Below, piece after piece: positions 13,401-23,567 of a stretch of DNA of 64,000 nt (positions are counted from its first letter, which is position 1; each line of letters starts with the position of its first letter). Under the pieces are notes generated by a model. That model searched no databases, had not been told where the DNA came from, and saw nothing but the letters and a program-made list of their open reading frames with translations. The stretch spans positions 62,001-126,000 of the forward strand of contig JASGKO010000018.1 in assembly GCA_049840595.1 (NCBI GenBank). Reading direction: 5' to 3'. Origin of the DNA: JASGKO01 sp049840595 (GTDB taxonomy: Bacteria; Verrucomicrobiota; Verrucomicrobiia; Chthoniobacterales; Chthoniobacteraceae). A program made the position numbers and the translations under genes.

Positions 13401-15721
13401 CCTTGATCAATTCGGGTGGAACTCCAGATGCCACCACCTGGCTGCCGACGACTCTGTTTGTGGGCAAGGGAAGCTTTAATGTCTCGGCCAATGGCGATGT
13501 GTTGCTCGGGCCGGTGGCCAATGTCTTCCTGCTGCCGCAGGGACGAAACAACGGCTACGAGGACAAGACCTATTTCAGCACCTACTCCACCAGCGATGCG
13601 GTGAATGTTTCGTCGCTCACCGGGGATATTACCCTCAAGGATAAAACCACGACGGACGATGGCACGCTGGCCATGTGGTACAAGTCCATCCTGCTCCCAG
13701 GCGCTTCGACTGGCAGCTATGCCTCGAAGTCGCAGCCCTGGTTGTTGGTGGTCGAAAACGATATTTCGGGGTTTGAAACCAATTTTGCGCTCATGCCTTC
13801 CACGCTCCGTGCGACGGCCTATTCGGGCAGCATTAACCTGGTGGGCAGCCTCACCTTGTCGCCCTCGCCGACGGGAACGGTGGATCTGCTGGCGGCTAAT
13901 TCGATCAATGGTCTCCAAATCAATGCGTTGCAGAGAAATAGCGCCAATTTCGACATTTCCAGCAACTTCTACGAATGGGCGACCAGCACCATCAACCTGT
14001 CGGATACCTCTCCGGATAATATCCCTGGGGTGGCGACCCCGTTGTCCTACCCGGCCGTGGCCACTGGTTTCCGTGGATCCACCTGGGCTTCTTCGCTGGT
14101 TACCCTCTTCAACAGCTTCGATGCCTTGTTTGATGAATCTGGTTCGACGAGCGGTAACAACGTAGTCATCCAGACCCAGCAGGCGCTCCATGCGGCGGGC
14201 CTCCTCCACGCTGGCGATCTCAATCCCGTGCATCTCTTTGCCGACTCCGGCAGCATCTCGGGCCTGACGCTTTATGCGGGCAAGAGTGGTGAAGTGGTCG
14301 CGGGCACCGATATTACGGACATCGCCCTGTATTTGCAGAACAACAGTGCGGACGATACGACCTTGGTGGATGCCGGGCGCGATCTCATTGCCTACGATCT
14401 CAACTCGCCGCTGCGTCTCGAAGCGCAGTCCGCGGGGAATATTCTGCAGGATTATTCGGGCTCGATCAGCCCATCTACGGGAAACCCGACGGCGGGTGAT
14501 ATTCAGATCGGCGGTTCGGGCACCTTGGAAGTCCTCGCCGGGCGTGACTTCAATCTTGGCGTGGGCAGCGGCGTGGGCGATGGCACCGGGGTGGGTATCT
14601 CCAGCATCGGCAATGCCCGCAACCCCTACCTGCCATTCGATGGCGCGGATGTCATCGCGGCGGCGGGTCTTGGCGCGGCGGCGGGCTTGGACAGCAGCCA
14701 CCTGAACTTTAATAAATTCATCTCCGAATTCCTCAACCCGGCCAGCGGTGGGGTGGAGGCCACGCGCTATCTGCCTGATCTTGCCTCGCTCCTGGACCTC
14801 AGCTCCAGCGACAACCAGACGGTGTGGTCGAAGTTCCGCAAGCTCTCCAAGGAGCAGCAGGACCAGCTCGCGCTGCAAATCTTCTATCTCGTGCTGCGCG
14901 ATGCGGGCCGCGATTTCAACAATTCGACCAGTGTCAATTTCGGCACCTACACCGAAGGTTACGCGGCCATCGCGGCCCTCTTCCCGGGCAACTCCTGGCA
15001 GGGCGACATGTCGCTCACCTCGCGTGAGATCAAGACGAACAACGGCGGCGACATCAGCATCCTCGCTCCAGGCGGGCTGCTCACCGTCGGCTACGATCTG
15101 GGCGACAACCAGCCGACCGATCAGGGCATCCTCACCGAGCATGGCGGGAATATTTCCATCTTCACGGATGGAAATGTGAATGTGGGTACCTCGCGTATCT
15201 TCACTCTCCGTGGCGGCGATGAAGTCATCTGGTCCACCCACGGCAACATCGCGGCTGGTGCGGCCTCCAAGACCGTGCAGTCCGCGCCGCCGACGCGCGT
15301 GCTCATCGATCCGCAGAGCGGCGACGTGCAGACCGATCTTTCCGGTCTCGCCACCGGTGGTGGTATCGGTGTGCTCGAGAGCGTCACCGGCGTGCCGCCG
15401 GGCAACGTGGACTTGATCGCCCCCAGCGGCATCATCGACGCCGGCGACGCCGGTATCCGCGTCTCGGGCAACCTGAACCTTGCCGCCGTGCAGATTCTGA
15501 ATGCCAGCAACATCCAGGTTTCCGGCACCAGTGTCGGTGCGCCCGCCGTGGTCTCTGCACCGAACATCAGTGGCGCGCTCACTAGTGCCGCCGCCGCTGC
15601 GGGTGCCGCGAGCAATACCGCGGACGATGCGGCGAAAAACGCGGCCAGCAACGCCGCGCAGTCTCAGGATACCCCGTCCCTTATCACCGTCGAAGTGCTT
15701 GGCTTTGGCGACGGGGAGTAG
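4450..15721 (+). CDS. Giant filamentous-haemagglutinin-like adhesin (about 3,757 aa), frameshifted twice
   Basis: A very large secreted beta-helical protein. The N-terminus has an extended basic leader and hydrophobic segment ending ANA-RD. At about residues 115-265 lies a haemagglutination-activity (TPS) domain including INSNGIIFGGSSQVN, the equivalent of the NPNGI motif of FhaB/HMW1-type exoproteins. The remainder is Gly/Ser/Thr/Asn-rich, with repeated 'GGSISI', 'VDVSGG' and 'GNVTLTAGG' style rungs typical of a long right-handed beta-helix. The frame changes near 12,420 and 12,985. In both cases one missing base restores a smooth join (NLTLRASGNLVFN at the first). It ends in an Ala-rich tail followed by VEVLGFGDGE. 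No TpsB/FhaC translocator gene is in the window. Confidence 0.85.
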
Positions 15722-15745
15722 TATAACTTCGGAACTTCCACCGTT

Positions 15746-16459
15746 ATGAAATTGAATACACCGCTGGTTATTTCGCTTTCGGCCAATCTGTTATTGGTGG
15801 CGGCGGTCTGTGCCCTTCTCGCGTGGATCCCCGATTCGCGCATGGTTTCCATCATCCCGGGCCGCGTGGCAGGCAACGGAACGCAATCCTTCGAAACGGC
15901 GAATGGAAGTGCCGCGGCTCTTCCTGGTGCCATCAAAGCGGTCGGAACGGTGTCTAATAATGTGGAAACGGCTGGCATAGCGCCGGTGGAACTTGCTTCC
16001 GCCATGCCAGTCTCGCAGCCGGTCGCGGGTTCATCTGTTCAAGCGCTTGCTGCAAGCGGCCAGGGCGGGAGTGGTAATCTTGCTTACAACACGGCCCCGA
16101 CTAGCGCGGCGGGCGGAAATCAGTCCCCCAATGCCTCTGGCGCTGGCAATGGCAACTCCTTTGGCGGAAACTCTGGCGGGAGTAATGGACTTGGTGGCAG
16201 TAACTTTTCAGGATCAGGAACCGCTTACTCCGGCGTTGCCAGTTCTGGCGCGGCTTCGGGAACAGTCGCCGCCTCTCCCGACGGTTCCGGTGAGGCCAGT
16301 TCCAGTGTCAGCGATGGCGATGGTCGGTTCAGCCTTCCGGTGCAACGGGCACTTGCCTTGGGCGGACAAAGTACCCTCAATACGCTCTATGCGTTGAGCC
16401 AAACCAATCACGTTTCTCTCCCGGACGCGGCCAAAATCTGGCTGGCTGGAAATGATTAA
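15746..16459 (+). CDS. Membrane-anchored Gly/Ser/Asn-rich protein
   Basis: A 237-residue protein that begins 24 bp after the adhesin. It has one N-terminal hydrophobic helix (about residues 7-27), a Ser/Ala region, a low-complexity Gly/Asn/Ser stretch at about 105-190, and a short conserved-looking C-terminus (RFSLPVQRALALGGQSTLNT...). No family is recognised. Position and spacing suggest it is the last gene of the adhesin operon and could act in anchoring or secretion of the adhesin; that is inference from context. Confidence 0.6.
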   Translation: MKLNTPLVISLSANLLLVAAVCALLAWIPDSRMVSIIPGRVAGNGTQSFETANGSAAALPGAIKAVGTVSNNVETAGIAPVELASAMPVSQPVAGSSVQALAASGQGGSGNLAYNTAPTSAAGGNQSPNASGAGNGNSFGGNSGGSNGLGGSNFSGSGTAYSGVASSGAASGTVAASPDGSGEASSSVSDGDGRFSLPVQRALALGGQSTLNTLYALSQTNHVSLPDAAKIWLAGND

Positions 16460-16470
16460 CGGATTGTTTT

Positions 16471-16500
16471 GCGGGACTCGACCAAACGTCGAAACCCCGC
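16471..16500. terminator. Hairpin between converging genes
   Basis: GCGGG ... CCCGC outer arms enclose a TCGAC/GTCGA inner stem just after the last gene of the adhesin block. The next gene is on the opposite strand and converges here, so the structure is well placed as a terminator for either strand, though it lacks a strong T-run. Confidence 0.5.
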
Positions 16501-16504
16501 ATGA

Positions 16505-16669
16505 TTAGTGCGCGACCTCCTCAATTTTCTGGCCCGCTTTTTTCACCCCGTGACCCACGGCGGAGGCTCCGTGATCCATGGTGCGCCCAGCTCGTTCACC
16601 CGGCCCGCCCGGTCCATGGCAGGCCGTGACCAGACAGGAAATCAGAAGGAGGGAGATGATCGTCTTCAT
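16505..16669 (-). CDS. Small lipoprotein, entericidin-like
   Basis: A 54-residue product starting MKTIISLLLISCLVTAC, a short signal peptide with a lipobox (LVTAC) that predicts lipidation at the Cys. The mature part is small, rich in Gly/His/Lys, and carries HGASAVGHGVKKAGQKIEEV, reminiscent of entericidin-type small lipoproteins. The internal ATG at 16669 is preferred to an upstream one because it places the signal peptide at the N-terminus. Function unknown. Confidence 0.55.
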   Translation of the reverse strand: MKTIISLLLISCLVTACHGPGGPGERAGRTMDHGASAVGHGVKKAGQKIEEVAH

Positions 16670-16729
16670 ACCCCTAAATCGCAATTCGGGCAAAGTCAGG
16701 ATGCCTGCCGGGAAGGATGAGGCACCGGA

Positions 16730-17326
16730 TCAGGCCGGCACTTCTTTGACCAGCACGGCCGGATTACCCGCCACAATGCTGTTCGGCGGCACATCCTTGG
16801 TCACCACCGAGCCGGCGGCGACGATGGAATTCTCACCAATCGTCACGCCCTTGAGCACGATCGCATTCATGCCGATCCACACGTTGTCCTTGATCACGAC
16901 TGGCTTCGCCCGGATGGAGTCCCGGGGACGCGGCGGTCGGTTGGGCGCATAGGGTGCGAGCGCCACGGCGTCGAGCTTGCGCAGGGCGGCGGAGAGAGGA
17001 TGAAAGTCCGAGTCCGCAATGCCGACATTCCACGAGATGAGGCAGTGGCTGCCGATTTCCACCCGTTCATCGGCCACCACCAGCGCGCCGACGAGCAGCG
17101 TGTAATCGCCCACCGTGCACGTCGCATTCTCCCCCACGGAGAACTGGCTGGCTGCATAGACCGAGACATGATCGCCGAAGGTGAGCGCCGACTCGCGCTT
17201 GCCCTTGAAGTGGAGGAACGACTGCGCGCTTTCGCAGTAAAAGCCTTCGCCCCAGGTGATGTTTTGCGGAATCTGGCGGGGCGTCCAGTCGCCTTCCACG
17301 CGGCGGTCTGCGGTGACATTGCTCAT
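16730..17326 (-). CDS. Left-handed beta-helix (hexapeptide) acyltransferase
   Basis: A 198-residue protein. The second half has the hexapeptide repeats of the maltose/virginiamycin/serine acetyltransferase superfamily: [48 protein letters not shown]. The NSIVAGNPA end motif is characteristic of these O-acetyltransferases. A His in SDFHPL is a candidate catalytic residue. The acceptor substrate cannot be predicted; a sugar or envelope polysaccharide is common in this family. It is divergently oriented to the alpha-galactosidase gene, with about 90 bp between the starts that presumably holds both promoters. Confidence 0.85.
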   Translation of the reverse strand: MSNVTADRRVEGDWTPRQIPQNITWGEGFYCESAQSFLHFKGKRESALTFGDHVSVYAASQFSVGENATCTVGDYTLLVGALVVADERVEIGSHCLISWNVGIADSDFHPLSAALRKLDAVALAPYAPNRPPRPRDSIRAKPVVIKDNVWIGMNAIVLKGVTIGENSIVAAGSVVTKDVPPNSIVAGNPAVLVKEVPA

Positions 17327-17419
17327 GTCGGAACGCTCTCCGAGAATGCCGCGCGCGCCAAGCGGAAACGCAACTTGCCTATTTTTTTCATAAACTCTAA
17401 GAACGCTCCCACACCCCGT

Positions 17420-19006
17420 ATGAAATGCGCTTTCTTCTCCCTGCTAGTGGCCGCCATGGCTGCGACGACTTCTGCTTTTGCCGCCACTCCGCCTGCGGTC
17501 GTAATCCTGACCCCGGCTGCCCCGGACACGCCCCGGATTAACGGCCCCTCCATCTTCGGCGTGCGTCCCGGATCGCCCTTTCTGTATGCGATCCCGGCCA
17601 CCGGCAAGCGCCCGCTGACGTTCGCGGTGGAAGGGCTGCCTGCGGGATTGAAGCTCGACGCAGAGACTGGCGAAATCACCGGCTCGCTGGCGACGGCTGG
17701 GGCGGTGACCGTTACGCTGCATGCAACCAATGCGCTGGGAACGGCGGACAAAAAGTTTCGCATCGTAGTGGGAGATCAGATCGCCCTCACGCCTCCGATG
17801 GGGTGGAATAGCTGGAACTCCTACGGTCCGCTGGTGGACCAGCAAAAAGTGGCGGAGGTCGCGCAGGCCATGGTGACCCGGGGCTTGAAAGACCACGGTT
17901 GGAGCTATGTGAATATCGACGATACCTGGCAGGGCGTGCGCGGTGGAAAATATAATGCGATCCAGACCAATTCGAAATTCTCCGACCTGCAGCAGCTCGG
18001 AGCGCAAATTCATGCGCTGGGGCTCAAGTTCGGGATCTACTCGACCCCATGGCGCGGGAGCTACGAGGGCCACATCGGCTCTTCGGCTGATCATGAGGAT
18101 GGCACCTACGACTGGATCAAATCGGGAGATCACAGCGCGAATTTCCGGGTGGGCCGGGACGAGGCGCAGGTGAAGGAAAAGCGGCGGAGCAACTGGCAGC
18201 TGGGCCGCTATTCCTTTGCGGAAGCGGATGCCCGGCAATGGGCCGATTGGGGGGTGGATTACTTGAAATACGACTGGTTCCCCAACGACGTGAAAAGCGT
18301 CGAAGACATGACCAAAGCGCTGCGTGGAACCGGGCGGGATATCGTTTACAGTCTTTCCAATACGGCGATCTACGACACCGCGTCCGACTATGCGCGGCTG
18401 GCCAATCTGTGGCGCACGACCGGCGATATTCGCGATACCTGGGCGAGCATTTCCTGGAACGGCTTTTCGCAGGACCGTTGGGCCGCCTATGCCGGGCCCG
18501 GGCATTGGAACGATCCCGATATGCTGGTGGTCGGGCAGGTGGGTGGCTGGGCGGCGAAATTGCACGCGACCGGGCTCACTCCCGATGAGCAATACACGCA
18601 CCTCTCGCTTTGGTGCCTGCTTTCCGCGCCGCTCCTTATCGGCTGTGACGTGGCGAAGATGGACGATTTCACCTACGGCTTGCTGACAAACGACGAAGTG
18701 CTGGCCATCGATCAGGATGCGCTGGGAAAACAGGCCACGCAGATTTTCAACAAGGACAGCAAAGTGATCTATGCGAAGACGCTGGAAGATGGCTCGGTGG
18801 CGGTGGGACTTTTCAATCGCGGCGAGCAAGAGACGAAGATCGCCGTGACTTGGGGGCCGTGGGGAAATTTCCCCACCAGCGACGCCGACAACCGCACCGT
18901 GCGCGACCTGTGGCGGCAGAAAGACCTCGGGATTTTCAAAGGCAAGTTCGAGGCGACCGTCGCTCCGCATGGAGTAGTGTTGGTCCGACTGATCACGAAG
19001 AAATAA
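17420..19006 (+). CDS. Secreted alpha-galactosidase, GH27 family, with N-terminal Ig-like domain
   Basis: A 528-residue exported glycosidase. Start 17420 gives a clear signal peptide ([21 protein letters not shown]). Residues about 25-118 form an Ig-like, putative carbohydrate-associated module with the [16 protein letters not shown] motif. The GH27 barrel follows, beginning [14 protein letters not shown]. The expected catalytic residues are visible: the nucleophile Asp in YLKYDWF (about residue 285) and the acid/base Asp in WNDPDML (about residue 367). The C-terminal antiparallel domain ends [11 protein letters not shown]. It releases terminal alpha-linked galactose from oligosaccharides, which fits a polysaccharide-degrading lifestyle. 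Confidence 0.93.
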   Translation: MKCAFFSLLVAAMAATTSAFAATPPAVVILTPAAPDTPRINGPSIFGVRPGSPFLYAIPATGKRPLTFAVEGLPAGLKLDAETGEITGSLATAGAVTVTLHATNALGTADKKFRIVVGDQIALTPPMGWNSWNSYGPLVDQQKVAEVAQAMVTRGLKDHGWSYVNIDDTWQGVRGGKYNAIQTNSKFSDLQQLGAQIHALGLKFGIYSTPWRGSYEGHIGSSADHEDGTYDWIKSGDHSANFRVGRDEAQVKEKRRSNWQLGRYSFAEADARQWADWGVDYLKYDWFPNDVKSVEDMTKALRGTGRDIVYSLSNTAIYDTASDYARLANLWRTTGDIRDTWASISWNGFSQDRWAAYAGPGHWNDPDMLVVGQVGGWAAKLHATGLTPDEQYTHLSLWCLLSAPLLIGCDVAKMDDFTYGLLTNDEVLAIDQDALGKQATQIFNKDSKVIYAKTLEDGSVAVGLFNRGEQETKIAVTWGPWGNFPTSDADNRTVRDLWRQKDLGIFKGKFEATVAPHGVVLVRLITKK

Positions 19007-19218
19007 ACGGCGAGCCGCTTCAATCGAGCGGTCATCCCCAGCGCAGCGGAATGGAATCGAAGGATCTCTGACGGTTCTGGAGCAGAGCGCGCTTCGATAC
19101 CGCGAGCAGTCACATCGCTTCCCCTGGGCAGAAAAATTTGAGGCCCCACGGCTTCGCTCGGGGTGACATTTTGGGCGGAACGTTAAAAAGAATGGAGTCT
19201 GGAGATCCTTGAGGGGCA
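19007..19218. repeat. Intergenic stretch with interspersed repeat (family B, copy 1)
   Basis: No gene is visible. Bases 19129-19174 match 54754-54799 at about 42 of 46 positions (core AATTTGAGGCCCC ... GCTCGGGGTGACATTTTGG). The preceding bases (GGTCATCCCCAGCGCAGCGG...) look like a longer member of the same dispersed element. CCCC/GGGG arms allow a small hairpin. Confidence 0.6.
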
Positions 19219-20976
19219 CTACCCCAGATTCGCCGAACGATACAGCTCCGCGTAAACACCCCCCTTGGCGACCAGTTCCGGCCCGGTGCCCACTTCCACG
19301 ACTTCCCCGAGCTTCAGGCACACGATCTTGGGCATGTCATGAATGGTGCCGATGCGATGGGTGATGATCAGCGTGGTCCGCCCGCGCATGAGTTCCTTGA
19401 TCGTCTCCATGATCGCATATTCCGTGGTCGGATCGAGCGCGCTGGTCGGCTCGTCGAGGAGTAGAATCGGCGCGTTTTTCAAAAAGGCCCGTGCGATGCC
19501 GATGCGCTGGCGCTGGCCGACGCTGAGATGCCCGCCCCGCTCGCCGACCTGGCTGGCGAAGCCATTTGGCATGGCCATGATAAAGTCGTAGGCCTGCGCT
19601 TTTTTGGCGGCTTCGATGATTTCCTCCTCCGTCGCGTCGGGGCGACCGTAGGCGATGTTTTCGCGAATGGTGGTGGAGAAAAGCAGCGTATCCTGCAACA
19701 CGATGCTGATGTGGGCGCGCAGCGACTTCTTGGTGAGGGAGCGCAGGTCCTGCCCATCGAGCGTCACGCGGCCTTCCGTGGGATCGTAGAAGCGTGGGGC
19801 GAGCGAGAGCAGCGTGCTTTTTCCAGCCCCCGTGCCGCCGACAAAAGCCACCGTTTCACCCGGAGCGACGGTGACGCTGATGTTCTTCAAAATCTGCCGC
19901 TCATTTGTGTAACTGAAACTCACGTTTTCAAACGCCACCGCACCGGTCGTGCCGGTGATCGTCTTCGCGTCGGGCGCATCCTGGACGTCGTTTTGATGAT
20001 CGAGCACCTCGAAGCACCGCTGCGCACCCGCCGCCGCGCCTTCCAGCGCCCAGCCGACTTGGGTGAGCGCTTCCACCGGTTGGAAGAAGAGCACCACGTA
20101 GCTCATCATCAGGATGAGATTGGCCAGCGTGAGCACACCGGAGAGGACGTGCGAGGAACCCACATAATACATCGCGGCGGTGGCCAGGCCCATGAGCGAG
20201 GTGACGACGAGCGCGCTTTTCATGGTGGTGGCCTGCAGGTGGATATTGGCCTCCAGACTCCGGCTGGCGGTGGCTTGGAAACTCTTTACCTCGTCCTCTT
20301 CGCGTCCGAAGGCCTGCACCATCTTCACGCTGCTCAAGCCTTCCTGGGCAGCGGTGAGCAGGGCGCTCTCCCGCTCGGCGATGACGGTGGAGGCACTGCG
20401 AATCCGGTTCGCGTAAATGCGGAAGGTGGCCATCATCAGTGGCACGACGATCAGCGCCAGCAGCGCCAGTTCCCAGTCGAGCAGGAACATCATCACCGCA
20501 TAGCTGAAAAAGGTGACCAGCGTTTGAAAAATAAACGTCGCACGACTGTAGAAGGTTTGCAGGGCCTGCGAGTCGTAGGCCACGCGAAAGCTTGAATCCG
20601 CGCTGCGCCGCTGGTCGTGGAATTTCAACGGCAGGGCATGAAGATACGCATACAGCTCCGTGCGCAGGTGGAGCAGCCCTTGCAGGCCCACCCGCACATA
20701 CATCATCACCGCGAAGATATTCAGCCAGCCCGCGATGATTTGCAGGATGACCATCACGACGCACAGGATGGCGATGGTCTCCAGCTTGTTGCCGGACGAG
20801 AAGGTGTGCCCGAAGATTTCAATCGGCTTGTTCACCAGCACCTTGCCGACGATCCAGGCGGCCGGAGCCGGCTTCAGCAGGTTGATTGGGATCAACGCCA
20901 GCGTGAGCAACGTAGCCAGCAGGCTCTGCCGGAAGAACGGTTTGAAATAAAGAAAAGCGCGGCGGTAAACGGACAC
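19219..20976 (-). CDS. ABC exporter, MsbA-like fused permease-ATPase
   Basis: A 585-residue half-transporter. The N-terminal membrane domain (about residues 1-310) has about six hydrophobic helices, and the C-terminal ATPase has Walker A GGTGAGKST, signature LSVGQ, and Walker B ILLLDEPTSALD followed by the H-loop His in THR. Length and order match lipid/multidrug exporters of the MsbA/LmrA type. The substrate cannot be read from sequence: lipid A flipping is possible, but several such exporters usually coexist. It lies about 95 bp from the 3' end of the SPFH gene, on the same strand. Confidence 0.9.
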   Translation of the reverse strand: MSVYRRAFLYFKPFFRQSLLATLLTLALIPINLLKPAPAAWIVGKVLVNKPIEIFGHTFSSGNKLETIAILCVVMVILQIIAGWLNIFAVMMYVRVGLQGLLHLRTELYAYLHALPLKFHDQRRSADSSFRVAYDSQALQTFYSRATFIFQTLVTFFSYAVMMFLLDWELALLALIVVPLMMATFRIYANRIRSASTVIAERESALLTAAQEGLSSVKMVQAFGREEDEVKSFQATASRSLEANIHLQATTMKSALVVTSLMGLATAAMYYVGSSHVLSGVLTLANLILMMSYVVLFFQPVEALTQVGWALEGAAAGAQRCFEVLDHQNDVQDAPDAKTITGTTGAVAFENVSFSYTNERQILKNISVTVAPGETVAFVGGTGAGKSTLLSLAPRFYDPTEGRVTLDGQDLRSLTKKSLRAHISIVLQDTLLFSTTIRENIAYGRPDATEEEIIEAAKKAQAYDFIMAMPNGFASQVGERGGHLSVGQRQRIGIARAFLKNAPILLLDEPTSALDPTTEYAIMETIKELMRGRTTLIITHRIGTIHDMPKIVCLKLGEVVEVGTGPELVAKGGVYAELYRSANLG

Positions 20977-21071
20977 GGAATGTTGGGTGGGCGGGTTGAT
21001 GGGTGAAGGATTGGCTCCTGGACGGTGGCAATGGAAATGCGACGCGCCGGGGTGGTTTTAATTCAAACCTT

Positions 21072-21896
21072 TCACTGCCCCGGCGACGTGCCGGGCCCGG
21101 GAGCGGAGGGCTGGAGATTCATCGGCAACATAATGTTTTGGCCTGCGCCCACGACCTGCGGGGCGACGCCATTCCATTTCTCCACCATCTTCAATTCGAT
21201 CAGCTTCGGATTCTTTTCCAGCGCCTCGCCCTGGATGCGGATCGACTCGGCCTGGCCCTTCGCCTGGATGATCGCCGTTTCGGCATCCGTCTGCGCCTGT
21301 TCCTTTTTGAAGATGGCTTTCTCGGCTTCCTGTTGCTGCACCATCTTTTGCTCGATGGCGTTTTCCAGGTCCTGCGACAGCGCCACATCTTCGATCACCA
21401 GGTCCTCAATCGTCAGGAAGGTGCCGACCTTCTGCCGGGCGGCTTCCAGCGCGGTGCTCTTGATTTGCTCGCGCGATTTCACGATGTCCGCCGCCGTTTT
21501 GAGCGCGGTCACTTCCTTGATTGCCTCCTGCACGCGCGGGAGGATCAGCTTGTCAAAGGGGTTGCCTGCATAGTCGCGCAGCACGGAGACCACCGAGGTC
21601 TCGGGAATGCGGTAGAGCACCTTCAGCCGCACATTGATCTGCTGGAGATCGGAGGAAAAGCACTCCGCGGTAATCTCCTGGGTATCCTGCTGGACATTCA
21701 CCGTCTTGATCGTGGTGATAAACGGGGTCTTCAAGCCAAAGCCAGGCTGGATGAATTCCGTGGACATTTTGCCGAGGGTGATTTTCACCCCGCGCTCCCA
21801 TGGTTCCACGATGTAGTAACTGCCAAAAAAGACCGGGGCTCCGAAGAAAAAGAGGGCAGCGGCGATGACGATGATGGCGGTGGTAGTTGGTTTCAT
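21072..21896 (-). CDS. SPFH/Band 7 (prohibitin-like) membrane protein
   Basis: A 274-residue protein with one N-terminal membrane helix (about residues 7-27), then an SPFH domain starting YYIVEPWERGVKITLGKM, with IQPGFGLKTPFITTI and INVRLKVLYRIPE typical of prohibitins. It continues into a long Glu/Ala/Gln-rich coiled coil (about 165-235). Such proteins form large membrane rings that organise membrane microdomains and chaperone proteases such as FtsH. It may be co-transcribed with the downstream ABC exporter on the same strand. Confidence 0.9.
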   Translation of the reverse strand: MKPTTTAIIVIAAALFFFGAPVFFGSYYIVEPWERGVKITLGKMSTEFIQPGFGLKTPFITTIKTVNVQQDTQEITAECFSSDLQQINVRLKVLYRIPETSVVSVLRDYAGNPFDKLILPRVQEAIKEVTALKTAADIVKSREQIKSTALEAARQKVGTFLTIEDLVIEDVALSQDLENAIEQKMVQQQEAEKAIFKKEQAQTDAETAIIQAKGQAESIRIQGEALEKNPKLIELKMVEKWNGVAPQVVGAGQNIMLPMNLQPSAPGPGTSPGQ

Positions 21897-22034
21897 AAGA
21901 CAGACCTTTTTGGATTTCCTGCCTCCCGGTGTAGCGGCTGGGACGACTAACCGCCAGCGGGAAAAATTACCGAAAATAGTTTCCCGTCCTTGCGTTTGGG
22001 CGCGGTGGAAGCTAATGCGATGGAATCTTTCAGG

Positions 22035-22108
<74 letters not shown>

Positions 22109-22338
22109 TTTTCCCCCATTTCCTTTCTGCCCCTTTATTTTTACCGGCATCTCTTTCGAGAATTAGAAGGCTGGTTATCTCGCTACACCCGGTTTGCTTA
22201 CGCTCTTGATTGTGCTCGATCAAAAAGTGGGGGATCAGGAGCAAGCCAAAGCACGGGCAGTCGCAGCCAGTGGGGGAGGGGTGGGGATGAACGCGGCAAT
22301 CAGAGAAATTGGAAGCAATCCCCCCCGAAAAAGAAAGT

Positions 22339-22428
22339 GCCAGAGAACCACGGCAAGACAGGTCGGACTACCGTTGCTGCCTTCCGGCCCTGGCGGGGTT
22401 TGTCTGCCCGGCATCCATGGCCCCTGGC
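22339..22428 (-). ncRNA. ffs: Bacterial small signal recognition particle RNA (4.5S)
   Basis: On the minus strand the core reads CAGGGCCGGAAGGCAGCA, the conserved Ffh-binding apical region of SRP RNA. The ends pair as a long hairpin: GCCAGGGGCCATGG at the 5' side against CCGTGGTTCTCTGGC at the 3' side. Inner arms CCGGGCAGAC and GTCTTG continue the rod. About 90 nt matches the short bacterial form without an Alu domain. A T-rich tract (TTTCTTTTT) follows on the minus strand, suitable for termination. The 22110-22335 gap to the tRNA shows nothing else I can support. Confidence 0.9.
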
Positions 22429-22547
22429 GGTGACCAATCTGGAGAGTTTTTTTGCATCCGCAACGTTTTTTGTCATCAAACCACTTGCAATCAATCATTC
22501 CCAGCGCATAAACAGTGCGTGCGACGAATCGCAGTCCACACAAAGGC

Positions 22548-22575
22548 TTGACGAGTTGTCCCCCAATTGTAATAC
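22548..22575 (+). promoter_or_regulatory. Sigma70-type promoter candidate
   Basis: TTGACG and TAATAC separated by 16 bp, placed just ahead of the ATG at 22588. The predicted transcription start would leave only a handful of untranslated bases and no clear Shine-Dalgarno, so the message might be near-leaderless. Confidence 0.4.
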
Positions 22576-22587
22576 CACCATCTTCCT

Positions 22588-23355
22588 ATGCCAAAAGTTC
22601 TCCTCATTGTGTCCATCATCCTCATGGGCGGCTCTGCCGTACTTGGGTTTCTCACCAAAACCAAGATGGATGGATTTAAAACCCAGCTTGCCAGCCAGTC
22701 CGACCAACTTAAATCCGAGGAGAGCCAGGTTGCCAAAGCCAAGAATGATTTGAAGGCCAAGACGGACGAACTCGCCACTGCCAAGGCTGCCCAGGAACAG
22801 GGACAAGGCGATGTTCAGGCCGCCAAGGATGCGCAAACGAAGGCGGAATCCGCGCTCGCTGATGCCAACAAGCAGATCGACGAATTGAAAGTAAAGCTTC
22901 AAACCCCTACTCCCGGGGCCACTCCAGCCGACATTGGCGCGTCGGCTGACGATCTCGCCAAGCTCCAGCAGCAGGTGACCGACTTGAAGACCCAGCTCAC
23001 CGAAGCGACCACGGTTCGCGATTCGCTCCAGGGGGCCAACCAGAAGCTGCAGGCCCAGATTCAGCCGTTGCAGGATTACCACGATCGTCATGAACGCGTG
23101 ATGGCTGCCTCCAATCTCGAAGGCCAGGTGCTCGCCTACAATCAGGCGTGGAATTTTGTGGTGCTGAGCATCGGCGACCATCAGGGCGTGGTGGCCAATG
23201 CCGAGCTGATCATCAAGCGCGGCGGAACGAAGATCGCCACGGTGCGTGTCAGTTCCGTCAATCCCAACACGGCCGTGGCTGATATTGTGGCCGGCTCCGT
23301 GTCCAGCGGCGTGACCGTCCAGCCTGGCGACGAAGTGGTTTATCAGGGTTCCTAG
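22588..23355 (+). CDS. Membrane-anchored coiled-coil protein with C-terminal beta-barrel-like domain
   Basis: A 255-residue protein: an N-terminal membrane helix (about residues 4-22), a long Lys/Asp/Ala/Gln-rich coiled coil (about 30-175), and a C-terminal globular domain (about 180-255). This domain reads QVLAYNQAWNFVVLSIGDHQGV...PGDEVVYQG, resembling small OB/SH3-like domains seen in MreC-like or flagellar-assembly-like envelope proteins. It is probably periplasmic. A lipoprotein gene follows 8 bp later. No specific function is recognised. Confidence 0.65.
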   Translation: MPKVLLIVSIILMGGSAVLGFLTKTKMDGFKTQLASQSDQLKSEESQVAKAKNDLKAKTDELATAKAAQEQGQGDVQAAKDAQTKAESALADANKQIDELKVKLQTPTPGATPADIGASADDLAKLQQQVTDLKTQLTEATTVRDSLQGANQKLQAQIQPLQDYHDRHERVMAASNLEGQVLAYNQAWNFVVLSIGDHQGVVANAELIIKRGGTKIATVRVSSVNPNTAVADIVAGSVSSGVTVQPGDEVVYQGS

Positions 23356-23363
23356 TCTTTCTC

Positions 23364-23546
23364 ATGAAGTCCAAGTTGTTCCTCGGTTTTTTGTTGATGT
23401 CGGTGGTCGTAACGCTGCTCGGAGGTTGTGCTTCCGATAACCCGCAGCAAAGCAATACCAGTAACGTCAGCACCATTCCCTGGAACCGCCCGGAAAAATG
23501 GGAAGGTCCGGGTGTCCTTGGCGATCAGTTGAACGAGGGACGATAG
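23364..23546 (+). CDS. Small lipoprotein
   Basis: A 60-residue product with a signal peptide and lipobox (LLGGC), giving a mature lipidated peptide of about 39 residues that contains IPWNRPEKWEGPGVLG. Short lipoproteins ending in a similar WNRPxxWEGxG stretch are found in Verrucomicrobia; this is my recollection of the pattern, not a search result. It lies 8 bp after the coiled-coil gene and is probably co-expressed. Confidence 0.6.
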   Translation: MKSKLFLGFLLMSVVVTLLGGCASDNPQQSNTSNVSTIPWNRPEKWEGPGVLGDQLNEGR

Positions 23547-23567
23547 TTTAGCGGCGTTCCGAAAACC

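Noticed and set aside
12950..15241. 763-aa open frame on the minus strand inside the adhesin 3' part
   Set aside because: Same shadow character, and the sense frame encodes consistent beta-helix repeats.
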